A stretch of 64,000 nucleotides of DNA from the NCBI GenBank assembly GCA_963717115.1, contig CAVQVO010000017.1, positions 124,001 to 188,000 of the forward strand. Direction: 5' to 3'. The translations under genes and the position numbers were made by a program. Shown piece after piece: positions 37,026 through 46,502 of the stretch. The notes under the pieces are model-generated. The model ran no database searches, was not told the origin of the DNA, and saw only the letters and a list, made by a program, of their open reading frames with translations. Position 1 is the first letter of the stretch. Each line of letters opens with the position of its first letter. This stretch comes from JBBQUN01 sp963717115. Lineage in GTDB: Bacteria > Actinomycetota > Acidimicrobiia > Acidimicrobiales > SZUA-35.

Positions 37026-37976
37026 ATGGCCGGTGGCCTCGTCGGATTACTTGACGACATCGCGGCGCTGGCCAAGCTGGCTGCCGCCTCGATCGACGAC
37101 GTCGGCGCCGCCGCCGGCCGGGCCAGCGCCAAGGCTGCCGGCGTGGTCGTCGACGACACCGCCGTCACGCCCGCCTATGTCCAGGGCCTGGCCGCCGAAC
37201 GGGAACTGCCGATCATCAAGAAGATCGCCGTCGGCTCCCTGCGCAACAAGCTGCTGATCATCCTGCCGGTGGCCCTGCTCCTCAGCGCCGTGGTGCCGTT
37301 GCTGGTCGAGGTCATCCTGATGGCGGGCGGTACCTACCTGGCGTTCGAGGGCGTCGAGAAGATCCACCACCGACTCACGGGCGACGATCACGACCACGAC
37401 GTGCCGGTCGCCATGCTGGGTCCCGAGGCCGAGGCAGCGACCATCGCCGGCGCGATCCGGACCGACCTCATCCTGTCGGCCGAGATCATGGTCATCGCCC
37501 TGAAGGAGGTGATCGACGAGGGTTTCGTCTCCCGGGCGCTCATCCTCGTCGTCGTCGCCCTGTTGATCACGCTGATCGTCTACGGCGTGGTCGCCCTCAT
37601 CGTGAAGATGGACGACATCGGGCTCTCGCTGGCTCGACGCGACGCCGAGTCATCACAACGGGTCGGCCGACTGATGGTCCTGGGCATGCCGATCCTGCTC
37701 GAGTGGCTGTCGATCATCGGAACGGCGGCCATGCTCTGGGTCGGGGGTCACATCATCCTCGTCGGGACCGACGAACTCGGCTGGCACGGGCCCTACGACG
37801 TGGTCCACGACCTCGAGGAATCGGTGCACGACGTCGGCGGCATCGGCGGCGTGCTGTCGTGGCTCGTCAACACCTCGATTTCGTTGGTGATCGGCCTGAT
37901 CGTGGGTGCGATCGTCGTGGCGATCGTGTCGAGAGTCCGGGCGGGGTCCCCCGATTCCGAGGCGGCCGCCCACTGA
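37026..37976 (+). CDS. DUF808 (YedI-like) inner-membrane protein
   Basis: The N-terminus GGLVGLLDDIAALAKLAAAS and the block ELPIIKKIAVGSLRNKLLII are the DUF808 signature. Several long hydrophobic helices follow. The family's function is unknown. At 316 aa it has family length. RBS GAGGGGTGAG precedes the ATG. It is convergent with the hydrolase on the other strand. Confidence 0.88.
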   Translation: MAGGLVGLLDDIAALAKLAAASIDDVGAAAGRASAKAAGVVVDDTAVTPAYVQGLAAERELPIIKKIAVGSLRNKLLIILPVALLLSAVVPLLVEVILMAGGTYLAFEGVEKIHHRLTGDDHDHDVPVAMLGPEAEAATIAGAIRTDLILSAEIMVIALKEVIDEGFVSRALILVVVALLITLIVYGVVALIVKMDDIGLSLARRDAESSQRVGRLMVLGMPILLEWLSIIGTAAMLWVGGHIILVGTDELGWHGPYDVVHDLEESVHDVGGIGGVLSWLVNTSISLVIGLIVGAIVVAIVSRVRAGSPDSEAAAH

Positions 37977-38006
37977 ACCGGCTCGGCGATCCGGCCGGGC
38001 GCAGCG

Positions 38007-39260
38007 TCAGTCGACGATGGCCTGGTAGACCAGGCTCCGGAAGTCGCGGTCGGGAGACTCGACCCCGGTCATGTACTGGGTCATGAAGATGCCGATCAGA
38101 TCCTCGGCCGGGTCGACCCAGTAGTACGTCTTGGCCGCCCCGGCCCATCCGTACTCGCCGTCGGACCCGGTGCCCCCGCTCGACGGGGTGTCGACCATGA
38201 CCCGCGAACCCAGGCCGAACCCGTAGCCCGGTGCGCCCCGACCCATGATCTCGTAGGGCATCAGGTCGGCGGCCAGGTGGTTGCGGTGCATCAGCTCGAG
38301 CGTCTTGCGGCCGAGGAGGCGAACCCCGTCGACCTCACCATTGCCCAGGAGCAGGCGGGCGAAGCGGAGGTAATCGGCGGCGGTCGAGAACAGCCCGAGC
38401 CCGCCTCGCTGGAAGACGTCCGGCGTGCCCGTCGGGTAGGTCTCCGACACGTCGATACGCTCGTTGAAGCCGCTCAGGGCCGCTTCGACCAGTTTGAACC
38501 CGTCGAAGCCGGGACCGATCAGGTCGGGGAGACCGTACATCGCGGCCAACCGGTCGACGTCGCGCTCGGCGACCCCGAAACCGGTGTCGGTCATGCCGAG
38601 CGGGCCGAACATCCGGTCGGCGAGGAAGTCGCCGAGTGGTCGATCGGCGAGCACCTCGATGAGCCGGGCGGCGACGTCGATGCCGACGCTGTAGTGCCAG
38701 CGCCGGCCGGGCTGTGATGCGAGCGGGAGCGCGGCCAGGGCGTCGATCAGGTCGCCGAGCGTTCGACTCGAGTCGTTCATGATCCGGGCGTCGCGATACA
38801 TGCCGGCGACCGGGGTGTCGATCATGAAGTCGTAGGTGAGTCCGCTGGTGTGGGTGAGGAGGTCGCGGATCTCCATCGGTCGCTCCTGGGCGACGAGCGA
38901 TCCGTCGGCACCGAGGACCTGGGTCGACAGGAAGGCCGGAAGATAGGTGGCGACGGGTTGTTCGAGCTGGAAGGCGCCCTCCTCGTGCAGCATCATCAGC
39001 GCGGTCGACACCACGGGTTTGGTCATCGAGTAGATCCGGAAGATGGTGTCGTCGGTCATCGCGAGACCGGCCTCGCGGTCCCGGTGCCCGAACCGGGCCG
39101 AGTGGACGGTTTCGCCCCGCCGGCTCACGAGCGTGCTGATCCCGGCGACGACACCTCGGTCGACGTAGGACTGCATGACCGGGGCGATCCGCTCCAGGCG
39201 AGTGCTGCTCATCCCGACGGACTCGGGTGCAGCGAGGTCGGTGGTGATGTCGATGGTCAT
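38007..39260 (-). CDS. serine hydrolase, class C beta-lactamase/esterase family
   Basis: A 417-residue beta-lactamase-fold protein. The nucleophile tetrad is S78-M-T-K81 in FRIYSMTKPVV, with a Tyr motif in WHYSVGIDVAARL. It has no signal peptide, so it is probably a cytoplasmic esterase of the EstB kind rather than an antibiotic-degrading enzyme. A clear ribosome site (GAGGGGG) lies before the ATG on the minus strand. Confidence 0.88.
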   Translation of the reverse strand: MTIDITTDLAAPESVGMSSTRLERIAPVMQSYVDRGVVAGISTLVSRRGETVHSARFGHRDREAGLAMTDDTIFRIYSMTKPVVSTALMMLHEEGAFQLEQPVATYLPAFLSTQVLGADGSLVAQERPMEIRDLLTHTSGLTYDFMIDTPVAGMYRDARIMNDSSRTLGDLIDALAALPLASQPGRRWHYSVGIDVAARLIEVLADRPLGDFLADRMFGPLGMTDTGFGVAERDVDRLAAMYGLPDLIGPGFDGFKLVEAALSGFNERIDVSETYPTGTPDVFQRGGLGLFSTAADYLRFARLLLGNGEVDGVRLLGRKTLELMHRNHLAADLMPYEIMGRGAPGYGFGLGSRVMVDTPSSGGTGSDGEYGWAGAAKTYYWVDPAEDLIGIFMTQYMTGVESPDRDFRSLVYQAIVD

Positions 39261-39329
39261 GGATCCCCCTCGTGGCGTCCGATGATCATGTCGGGACGTG
39301 GTGCTCCGAGCAAGCCGACGAGTCGGCTC

Positions 39330-40928
39330 CTAGCCGACCAGTGCACCGGTTCCGGTACCGATCGACACTCCGCCTGCGCCGTCGAAGACGAGCAGTCGAT
39401 CCGCCAGTTTGTCGATGAAGAACCGGTCGTGGCTGACGACCACGACTGCGCCGGGGAAGTGGGTGAGTGCCCGTTCCATGACCTGGGCGCTGGTGATGTC
39501 GAGATGATTCGTCGGTTCGTCGAGGATGATCACCGAGGATCCCGACAGCAGGCACTGGGCCAGCGCGACCCGGGCCCGCTGCCCTCCCGACAGGGTGCCG
39601 ATCCTGGCCTTCAGGTCCATCTCGGAGAACTGCAGGAGCGTCAGGAAGCGGTTGACGCTCTTCTTGGTGGCGCTGAAGGCGAGTGAGTTGGGGGCGGCAC
39701 CGACGGCGTGGGCGACCGTGTCGGCGGCGTCGAGTCGCTCCACGACCTGGTTGTGGGAGATGAACCCGGCCCCCTTGATCCAGGTGACCCGACCCGAGTC
39801 GGGTTCGGTGTCGCCGCTGAGGACGTCGAGCAGGGTGGACTTGCCGGACCCGTTGGCGCCGACGATGGCCAGTCGGTCCCGTCGGTGCAGGGTGAACGAC
39901 AGCCCCTCGAACAGGGTGTGGTCGCCGTAGGACTTCGACAGGTCCTCGACCCGGCACAGGTCGTCGCTCACGTGGAGGTCGTCGTAGATGGTGGTGATGA
40001 CCTGGTCGACCGGGCGGGACGTCTTGCGTTTCTTGATGCCGGCGAGCCGCTTCTCGAGCGCCCGGCTGGGGTTCCTCGCCGCCTCGCGTCGGTCGGTGAT
40101 GGCTTCCTGCTCGTAGGCCAGCAGCGCCTCTTCGTGTTCGAAGAGGCGTTCGAGGGTCTTGAGCCGGGACTGCCGCTTGTTGACGTAGTACGAGTAGTCG
40201 CCGTCGTACTCGTGGAGGCGGTGGTGTTCGACCTCGACGATCCGGGTGACGACGGAGTCGAGGAACGCCCGGTCATGGGAGACGAGCAGTACGGCACCCC
40301 GGAACGACGACAGCCAGTTCTCGATCCAGCGGACCCCGTCGAGGTCGAGGTAGTTGGTCGGCTCGTCGAGGAGCAGGATCTGCGGGGCCTGGAGCAACAG
40401 CCGGGCGAGGGCGGCCCGGTTGCGCCAACCACCCGAGAGCGCGTCGAGGGGCAGGTGGCGTCGTTCCTCGTTGAAGCCCAGCTTCGACAGGACCGTGTCG
40501 ATCCGGTTCTCGTAGGTCCAGCCGTCGAGAGCCTCCATCCGTTCGAAGAGCTCGCCCTGCTCGTCGATCAACGCGGTCATGGTGTCGGCGTCGGGGCCGT
40601 CGCCCATGGCGGCCCCGATGGCGTCGAGGCGTTCCTGGGTCTCGTGCACGTCGGCGAACGCGTCGGTGAGGATGGCCCAGATGCTGCGGTCGCCGCTCAG
40701 TTCGGAGAACTGCGAGAAGTAGCCGATGTCGATCCCGTCGGTCACCTCGATGGTGCCCTCGGTCGGGTCGTCCCGGCCGAGGATGAGCTCGAGCAGGGTG
40801 GACTTGCCGCTGCCATTGCGGCCGATCAGCCCCACCCGGTCGCCATCGGTCAACGTGAAGTCGACCTCGCGAAGGGCAACGTTCGAGTCGAACCGTTTGG
40901 TGACATTGCGGACCCGGACCCAGCTCAT
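39330..40928 (-). CDS. ABC-F family ATPase
   Basis: ABC-F proteins bind ribosomes and adjust translation or relieve stalling. The 532-residue protein has two nucleotide-binding domains (GRNGSGKSTLLELI near 40 and GANGSGKSTLLDVL near 360), both with LSGG signatures and DEPTN Walker B boxes, and no membrane segment. A charged helical linker (about 230-310) joins them. The linker is short and lacks long arm insertions, so it is closer to the housekeeping Uup/EttA side than to antibiotic-resistance types. Confidence 0.92.
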   Translation of the reverse strand: MSWVRVRNVTKRFDSNVALREVDFTLTDGDRVGLIGRNGSGKSTLLELILGRDDPTEGTIEVTDGIDIGYFSQFSELSGDRSIWAILTDAFADVHETQERLDAIGAAMGDGPDADTMTALIDEQGELFERMEALDGWTYENRIDTVLSKLGFNEERRHLPLDALSGGWRNRAALARLLLQAPQILLLDEPTNYLDLDGVRWIENWLSSFRGAVLLVSHDRAFLDSVVTRIVEVEHHRLHEYDGDYSYYVNKRQSRLKTLERLFEHEEALLAYEQEAITDRREAARNPSRALEKRLAGIKKRKTSRPVDQVITTIYDDLHVSDDLCRVEDLSKSYGDHTLFEGLSFTLHRRDRLAIVGANGSGKSTLLDVLSGDTEPDSGRVTWIKGAGFISHNQVVERLDAADTVAHAVGAAPNSLAFSATKKSVNRFLTLLQFSEMDLKARIGTLSGGQRARVALAQCLLSGSSVIILDEPTNHLDITSAQVMERALTHFPGAVVVVSHDRFFIDKLADRLLVFDGAGGVSIGTGTGALVG

Positions 40929-41058
40929 GAACGCAGGCCCGCCGGGGTCGAGTCGGTGCCGACGGTGGACGGTGAGCCTCGGAGCGAGTCGGTCATCGGG
41001 CCCTGTCTACCGGCCGGGGCGCTCGATCGTTCCCCGGCTACGTGCTCGGCCCCCGTAG

Positions 41059-41064
41059 TAGCTT
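41059..41064 (+). promoter_or_regulatory. -10 box for near-leaderless transcript
   Basis: TAGCTT ends 6 bases before the ATG at 41071. The region 40929-41070 separates two divergent genes and must hold both promoters; only this box is recognisable. Confidence 0.4.
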
Positions 41065-41070
41065 CGCCGG

Positions 41071-42270
41071 ATGGACATCGATGTGCGTTCGGTCGACCAC
41101 GCCCTCTCGACGACGAGGGCCGTTCGGCTGCGGCTCGATCTGGAGCGGCCCGTCGATCATCAGATCCTCCTCGACTGCATCGACGTGGCCGAGCAGGCGC
41201 CGTCGGGTGGCAACCAGGGCAGCCGACGCTGGATCGTCGTGCGGGACCAGCGAACCAAGGATCGCATCGCCGAGCTCTACCTGGCCTCGGCCGGTCAGTG
41301 GATGATCGACACCCGTGATCAGCTGGCCGGCACCGGTCACCCCCAGGAACGGGTCATGAACTCGGCGGCGCACCTGGCCGAGCACCTGGCCGAGGTCCCG
41401 GCCATCGTCATCCCCACCATCCTCGGGGTGCACGACGGGAGCGGCCGGCCGGGTCTGTTCGACTCGGTCATCCAGTCCGTGTGGAGCTTCTGTGTCGCCT
41501 TGCGGGCCCGCGGTCTCGGGACGGCCTGGACCACGGCGATCCTCTCGCGCCAGGACGACCTCGCCGAGCTGTTGGGCATCCCCGACGGCGTGACCCAGAT
41601 CGCGATGATCCCGGTGGCGTGGACCACGGGCACCGACTTCCGGAAGGCGCCCCGGCACCCGGCCCGAGAGGTCACCGCGATCGATCGGTTCGGGCACACC
41701 TGGGAGTCGGGGCCGAGCGATCCGCCGTGCCACGCCGACGGCCCCGGTGGTGTGGTCGAGGTCGACATCGATGCACCGACCTCGGCCGTCTGGCCCTTCG
41801 TCGTCGACATCGGTTTCGGAGCGGCGTTCAGCGAGGAGTTCGTGGGAGCCCGATGGGACGACGGTGTCGATGGCCCGGCACTCGGTGCTCGGTTCATCGG
41901 TTCGAACCGCCACCCGGCCATCGGTGAGTGGGAGGTTCCCTGCTTCGTGCATCGCTACGTGGAAGGGCGCGAGTTCGGGTGGGTCACGTCGAACCCCGAC
42001 ACCCCCGGGGCGCAATGGTGCTTCCGGCTCGAGTCGATCGCCGGGGCGACCCGACTGCGATACTCGGTGGTCATCGGGCCAGGGCCCTCGGGGATCAGCC
42101 AGGCCATCGAGGCCATGCCCGACAAGGAACCCCGCATCCTGTCGCGCCGGATCGACGAGCACCGGGCCAACATGACGAAGGTGGCCGAAGGCATCAAGGC
42201 TGCCGCCGAGACCGGCGGGCCCGCCGGGGGACCGTCGCGTCCATCGGGACCGGTCACCGGCAGCGGATGA
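41071..42270 (+). CDS. nitroreductase-SRPBCC fusion protein
   Basis: Residues 1 to about 215 are a flavin-dependent nitroreductase domain (VAEQAPSGGNQGSRRWIVV; SVIQSVWSFCVALRARGLGTAWT). Residues about 230-385 are a START/SRPBCC ligand-binding domain (VEVDIDAPTSAVWPFVVDI). The two are normally separate proteins. A fused hydrophobic-ligand pocket suggests an enzyme for a bulky lipid-like or aromatic substrate. The 3' end overlaps the convergent SDR gene by 17 bases. Confidence 0.88.
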   Translation: MDIDVRSVDHALSTTRAVRLRLDLERPVDHQILLDCIDVAEQAPSGGNQGSRRWIVVRDQRTKDRIAELYLASAGQWMIDTRDQLAGTGHPQERVMNSAAHLAEHLAEVPAIVIPTILGVHDGSGRPGLFDSVIQSVWSFCVALRARGLGTAWTTAILSRQDDLAELLGIPDGVTQIAMIPVAWTTGTDFRKAPRHPAREVTAIDRFGHTWESGPSDPPCHADGPGGVVEVDIDAPTSAVWPFVVDIGFGAAFSEEFVGARWDDGVDGPALGARFIGSNRHPAIGEWEVPCFVHRYVEGREFGWVTSNPDTPGAQWCFRLESIAGATRLRYSVVIGPGPSGISQAIEAMPDKEPRILSRRIDEHRANMTKVAEGIKAAAETGGPAGGPSRPSGPVTGSG

Positions 42271-43072
42271 TGTTGCCGGTGACGATTCGGCCGGCGTCGG
42301 CGCAGAGCCAGGCGATGACCTCGGCCACCTCGGTCGGCTCGGCGATGTGGTGGTGGTCGGTGTCGTTGGCCACGAAGGTTCGGACCTCGTCGGTGATCCA
42401 GCCCGTGTCGGTGACGGGTGGATAGACCACATTGGCCGTGACCCCGTCGGCTGCCATCTCGGCGGCCGCCGACAACGTGTAGCTGATCAGCGCAGCCTTG
42501 GCGGCGCCATAGGAGACCTCGCCGGGGAAGGCCCGACCCTCGCCCGAGGTCAGGGTGACGATGCGACCCCAGTCGCCGCCCCGGGCGCGATGTCGTTGGA
42601 TGAACTCGGCCATCAGCAGCGCGCCGGCCCGTGCGTCGACGTGGAGTTGGGCATCGATCGACGCGGCGTCGACCATGTCACTGAGGCGTCCGACCGCATC
42701 CGGTGCGGCCGGGGCATAGCTGTCCTTGCGCCAGCCGCTGGCGTTGTGGACGAGAACCGAAACCGGCCCGAGGGCCGACTCCACGTCGTCGAAGAGGCGG
42801 CGGGGCGAATCCGGGTCGGTGAGATCGACCTCGATGCGGTGCGATCGTCGGCCGATCGCCTCGACCGCTGCGCTCGTGGTCGATCCGTCGGCGGCTCGGG
42901 CGGCCTCGTAGGCGCCGGTTCCCTCGGTGGGGTCGGTCGTTCGCAGATAGGTGATCGCCACGTCGGCCCCTCGCTCGGCGAGCGCGATGGCGGCCGCTGC
43001 GCCGATGCCGTGGTTCGCGCCGGTGACCAGTGCGACACGTCCCGAGAGTGATTGGCTGGGCAATGGACTCAT
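42254..43072 (-). CDS. short-chain dehydrogenase/reductase
   Basis: A 272-residue Rossmann-fold oxidoreductase with the nucleotide motif TGANHGIGAAAA and the catalytic YGAAK. NAG of the family appears as NASG, and the C-terminal VTGNIIRCR lacks the usual DGG. Similar proteins carry out FabG-like reductions. It overlaps the upstream luciferase-like gene by ATGA, so both are likely one operon. Confidence 0.88.
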   Translation of the reverse strand: MSPLPSQSLSGRVALVTGANHGIGAAAAIALAERGADVAITYLRTTDPTEGTGAYEAARAADGSTTSAAVEAIGRRSHRIEVDLTDPDSPRRLFDDVESALGPVSVLVHNASGWRKDSYAPAAPDAVGRLSDMVDAASIDAQLHVDARAGALLMAEFIQRHRARGGDWGRIVTLTSGEGRAFPGEVSYGAAKAALISYTLSAAAEMAADGVTANVVYPPVTDTGWITDEVRTFVANDTDHHHIAEPTEVAEVIAWLCADAGRIVTGNIIRCR

Positions 43073-44103
43073 TCCTCGTTGATCTCGTCGATCAGGCCCA
43101 TCAGGTGTCCGAGGCCGTCGAGCGACTCGTCGAGCGTGTCACCCATCGGTCCGATCCGTAGGGTGTTCACGCCGCAATCCCGGTACTCGCGGAGCCGACG
43201 ACGGATCTCGTCGGGAGGTCCGATCAGGTTGGTACGCAGGCCGATCTCGATCGGCACCCGAGCGGCGGCGGCCTCGCGGTCGCCGGCGAGCCAGAGGCGC
43301 TGCACCTCTGCGACGTCGTCACCCCAACCCTGCCGGGCGAACGCCCGGTTGTAGAAGTTCGTACTCGCCGATCCCATGGCACCGAACGTGAAGGCGAATC
43401 CCGATGCGTGGCGTCGGCCCGCGGCTTCGACGTCGTCGGTGATCTCGACGCTCACCGAAACGGTCAGCTCGATGTCGTCGAGGCTGCGGCCGGCCGACTC
43501 GGCCCCGGCGCGGATCTCGTCGAAGAACACGTCGGCGGTCTCGCAGAAGAACGAGTTGCCGATCCAGCCGTCGGCCGCCGCGCCGGTGAGCCGCAGGTTG
43601 TTGGGACCGAGTGCGGCGATGTAGACGGGGATGTCGGTGGGAGGCGCCATCGACCGGATGGCCTTGCCCTGACCACCCGGCAACGGCAGCTGGTAGACGT
43701 CGCCGTCGTAGGCCAGGCGCGCTCCGCTGCTGACGAGCCGGATGATCTCGATGGTCTCGCGGGTGCGGGTGATCGGCTTGTCGAAGGCAATCCCGTGCCA
43801 GCCCTCCATGACCTGCGGCCCGCTGGTCCCGATACCCAGAACGAATCGACCTTCGGCGAGGTGTTGGATCGTCATGGCGGTCATCGCCAGCATTGCCGGC
43901 GTGCGGGTGCCGAGTTGGGCGATCGCGCTCCCGAGCCGGATCCGATCGGTGACCGCGGCAGCCGCAGCGAGCGGCGTGAGAGCATCATGGCCCCACGCCT
44001 CGGCGACCCACACCGAATCGACGCCCAGACGTTCGGCTTCGATCACGTAGTCCAGCCCCGGCCGGTCGATGGGTCGTGCCCAGACGCCGAGTCGGAGCGT
44101 CAT
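43069..44103 (-). CDS. LLM-class F420-dependent oxidoreductase
   Basis: A 344-residue luciferase-like monooxygenase fold. LGVWARPIDRPGLDYVIEAE, FVLGIGTSGPQVMEGWHG and the F420-type phosphate-binding region fit the F420-dependent reductase branch (methylene-H4MPT reductase-like). The substrate is unknown. It is the first gene of a two-gene operon with the SDR. Confidence 0.85.
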   Translation of the reverse strand: MTLRLGVWARPIDRPGLDYVIEAERLGVDSVWVAEAWGHDALTPLAAAAAVTDRIRLGSAIAQLGTRTPAMLAMTAMTIQHLAEGRFVLGIGTSGPQVMEGWHGIAFDKPITRTRETIEIIRLVSSGARLAYDGDVYQLPLPGGQGKAIRSMAPPTDIPVYIAALGPNNLRLTGAAADGWIGNSFFCETADVFFDEIRAGAESAGRSLDDIELTVSVSVEITDDVEAAGRRHASGFAFTFGAMGSASTNFYNRAFARQGWGDDVAEVQRLWLAGDREAAAARVPIEIGLRTNLIGPPDEIRRRLREYRDCGVNTLRIGPMGDTLDESLDGLGHLMGLIDEINEE

Positions 44104-44220
44104 CGGATCACCGGTTCCCCGCCGATCGCGGGTCGGCCGCCTTCGGTCCGGTTCGAATCGGCATGCGGCTTCCCTTCGCTCGGGTTCAACGTACTCCCCC
44201 GACGACCCGGTCCCTGGCGG

Positions 44221-44379
44221 TCAGAATTGCGTGACCGACAGGAGGTTCCCGTCGGGCCCGAGCACCCCGCAGTAGAAATGCCGGGATCGATCGAGATCGC
44301 GGACATGGACGAAGCCCATCGGAGTCGCATCGGTCAGTCCCACTGCGCCAGCGTAGGTCACGGGTCGGCTGGTCTTCAT
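44221..44379 (-). pseudogene. mini-VOC protein with internal deletion, 52 aa
   Basis: VOC (glyoxalase-fold) proteins are about 120 aa with two beta-alpha-beta-beta-beta modules. Here the N-terminal strand and helix (MGFVHVRDLDRSRHFYCGVLG) are joined in frame to the final strands (PDGNLLSVTQF), losing roughly 70-80 residues. The ATG overlaps the stop of the HNH relic (ATGA). It is probably decayed, although the frame is open and a second gene with the same shape occurs at 53852-54001. Confidence 0.6.
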
Positions 44380-45457
44380 TCGAGCTGGGGGCCGTCGGGT
44401 CTGGTGACGATCCATGTCCCGGTGGGGCCGCGTCTGGTCCGGTAGCCCCGCCGCTTGTGGCCGTTGTGGCGTCCGCAGAGCGGCGCCCCGTTCTCGGGGC
44501 ACGTACAGCCACCACCCGGGTCGGGCCCCGAGCTCGCATTCCACGGGATCGAGTGGTCGATTTCGCAGCGGCTGGTTCGCACGGTGCAGCCCGGCCAGAT
44601 GCAGTGTTGGTGGGGGATCTGGGCCGCCAGCCTGGCGTGCCCGGTGAACAACCGGGATCGGCGGCCCAGGTCGATCACGACACCTCTGGCGTCGGTGACG
44701 ATCCGGCGGATCTCGCCGAGCAGTGCCGCTGCGACGGCTTCGCCGGGTTCGAGTGGTTCACCATCGATGGTGGAGCATCGGCAGCCGGGTCGCCACGGAT
44801 CGTCGTGCCCGGGATCGGTTCCTTCGAGTTTGCGAACCCAGCGGGCGAACGTGACCTCGTCGATGACGATGTTGGTGACCGTGGCCGGCCGGCCCGAGCG
44901 ATTCACGTTCGCGGCGAGGCACATCGTGTGGAAGGCATCGGCGCGACGTTGCCGGTCGGTGCGAACGAGATGGGACCGGTTGGTCTCGTCGCCGTGTTGG
45001 GCTATCGCTTGGTCCCAGTCGAGACCGAACTCGGTGTCGATGTCGTGGGCGAAGATCGTTTCGATCTCGGCCCCCTGCAACGCGGCGAAGCCCCCGTGCA
45101 GGATCCATGCTTGGTCGAAGTCGCAAAGCAGTGACACGGTGCGGCCTTCATGGGACTGTTGGTTCCGGTCACCGGTGCCGTCTTCGTCGGTGCGGCGCAC
45201 CCAATCGGTGCGCAGGCGATCGACCTCGCCGTCGGGCTGAAACCATCGAACGCGTGGACCCCGGACGCCTCGATCGCACCGGCGACCAAGGTTTGCAGCG
45301 CATCGATGCAGGATCCCAGCGCTTCCACCTCACGGACCGAGGTGACCCCGGCCGCAGGGTCGGTCGGCGAGCACTCGAGCGAGCGAAGCCGGTCCAGCGC
45401 GGAGTGCACGGTGTCGAGCATCGTCATCAGTTCGGCTCGTCGATCAACAGCCTCCAT
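44376..45457 (-). pseudogene. 13E12/DUF222-type HNH endonuclease, decayed
   Basis: The N-terminal DUF222 start (MEAVDRRAELMTMLDTVHSA) reads to about 45240, where the frame shifts by -1; the rest (DRQRRADAFHTMC, CIWPGCTVRTSRCEIDHSIP, LCGRHNGHKRRG) contains a complete HNH motif. Compared with the usual 400-500 residues, about 100 residues of the DUF222 middle are missing at the junction. These multicopy genes often decay or recombine. The relic fills a stretch otherwise without genes. Confidence 0.75.
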
Positions 45458-45608
45458 ACATCGAACACGAGTACGACCCGGTGACGGCGGGTTCGCCCCC
45501 TCGATGAGCGGCGACTGACGAACCGGCCGTCTCCGGTGCACCGTCTCTCCCACCGGGGTCCGAACTCGCAGGGCGCGGCCGTAGGTTGCGTGGTGTGCCG
45601 GAGACTCC

Positions 45609-46424
45609 ATGACCCAGGATCGAGCATCGGTCGATCGCGCTCCTCGGTACCTTTCGGCTCACCTCGAGATGACCGTCGTCGAGGATGCCGACATCGTCCT
45701 GGCCATTGCGGTCGACGATGGCCACGAGCGAGTCGATGAGCAACTGATGGTGAGCCTCAACGGGTTCCCCATCGAGGTGACGATCCACGAGCAGCTCTCC
45801 TTCATGAAGAACGTGGGTCGGGGTCTCCTGCTCGTCGACTACCGGGCAACGGTCCTGGGCGAGGCGCCACCGGCGACCGCAACCGATCAGGACGTCTTCC
45901 GCTACATCCGTCCCAGTCGGTACTGTGAGTCCGACCGCCTCGGTCCGCTCGCTCGCGCCGACTTCGCTGGGCTCTCGGGCCCGGATCTGCTCGCCGGCGT
46001 CTCCGGCTGGGTCGGCGCCAACATCGCCTACGTGGCGGGCTCCTCACGGCCGATCGACGGAGCGGTCGCCACGCTCCTCGGGCGGGAAGGGGTGTGTCGC
46101 GACTTCGCCCACCTCACCGCCGCCCTGCTCCGTGCGAACAACGTGGCGGCGCGAGTGGTCTCGGTCTACGCACCCGGGCTCGATCCGATGGACTTCCACG
46201 TCGTGACCGAGGCCTGTGTCGACGGCGCATGGTACGTGGTCGATCCGACGGGCCTGGCGCCCCGGCATTCCATGGTCCGGATCGCCACCGGAGCGGACGC
46301 CTCCGAGATCGCCTTCAGCACGACTCTTCGTGGTGTCGTCGAACTCAACTACACGTCGGTGTCGGCAACAGCCGATCTCGCACCGCAACCCGACGACGTG
46401 ACCCTTCTCGCCCGTCTTCGCTAG
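45609..46424 (+). CDS. transglutaminase-like cysteine protease family protein
   Basis: A 271-residue protein with the N-terminal beta domain common in this group and a transglutaminase core. The catalytic triad is C163 (GREGVCRDFAHL), H197 (MDFHVVTEA) and D212 (VVDPTG). No signal peptide. Such proteins usually hydrolyse peptide or amide bonds, and the substrate is unknown. It is divergent from the HNH relic. Confidence 0.87.
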   Translation: MTQDRASVDRAPRYLSAHLEMTVVEDADIVLAIAVDDGHERVDEQLMVSLNGFPIEVTIHEQLSFMKNVGRGLLLVDYRATVLGEAPPATATDQDVFRYIRPSRYCESDRLGPLARADFAGLSGPDLLAGVSGWVGANIAYVAGSSRPIDGAVATLLGREGVCRDFAHLTAALLRANNVAARVVSVYAPGLDPMDFHVVTEACVDGAWYVVDPTGLAPRHSMVRIATGADASEIAFSTTLRGVVELNYTSVSATADLAPQPDDVTLLARLR

Positions 46425-46502
46425 CCGGCCGGGGGTGGCGAGCAAGGGGGTCGCTCCGATGCTGGGTCGTTGTCCGCTGTCTCGTCGGGCGGCCGGTCCT
46501 CC

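Noticed and set aside
38007..39260. True secreted beta-lactamase
   Set aside because: No signal peptide, and the motif set fits cytoplasmic serine esterases of the same fold.
39330..40928. ABC-F gene as an antibiotic-resistance determinant
   Set aside because: The linker is short and neighbouring genes are unrelated, which favours a housekeeping ribosome-associated ABC-F.
44104..45608. Mobile element around the HNH relic
   Set aside because: No transposase, terminal inverted repeats or target duplication can be seen; 13E12-type HNH genes are common without mobility genes.
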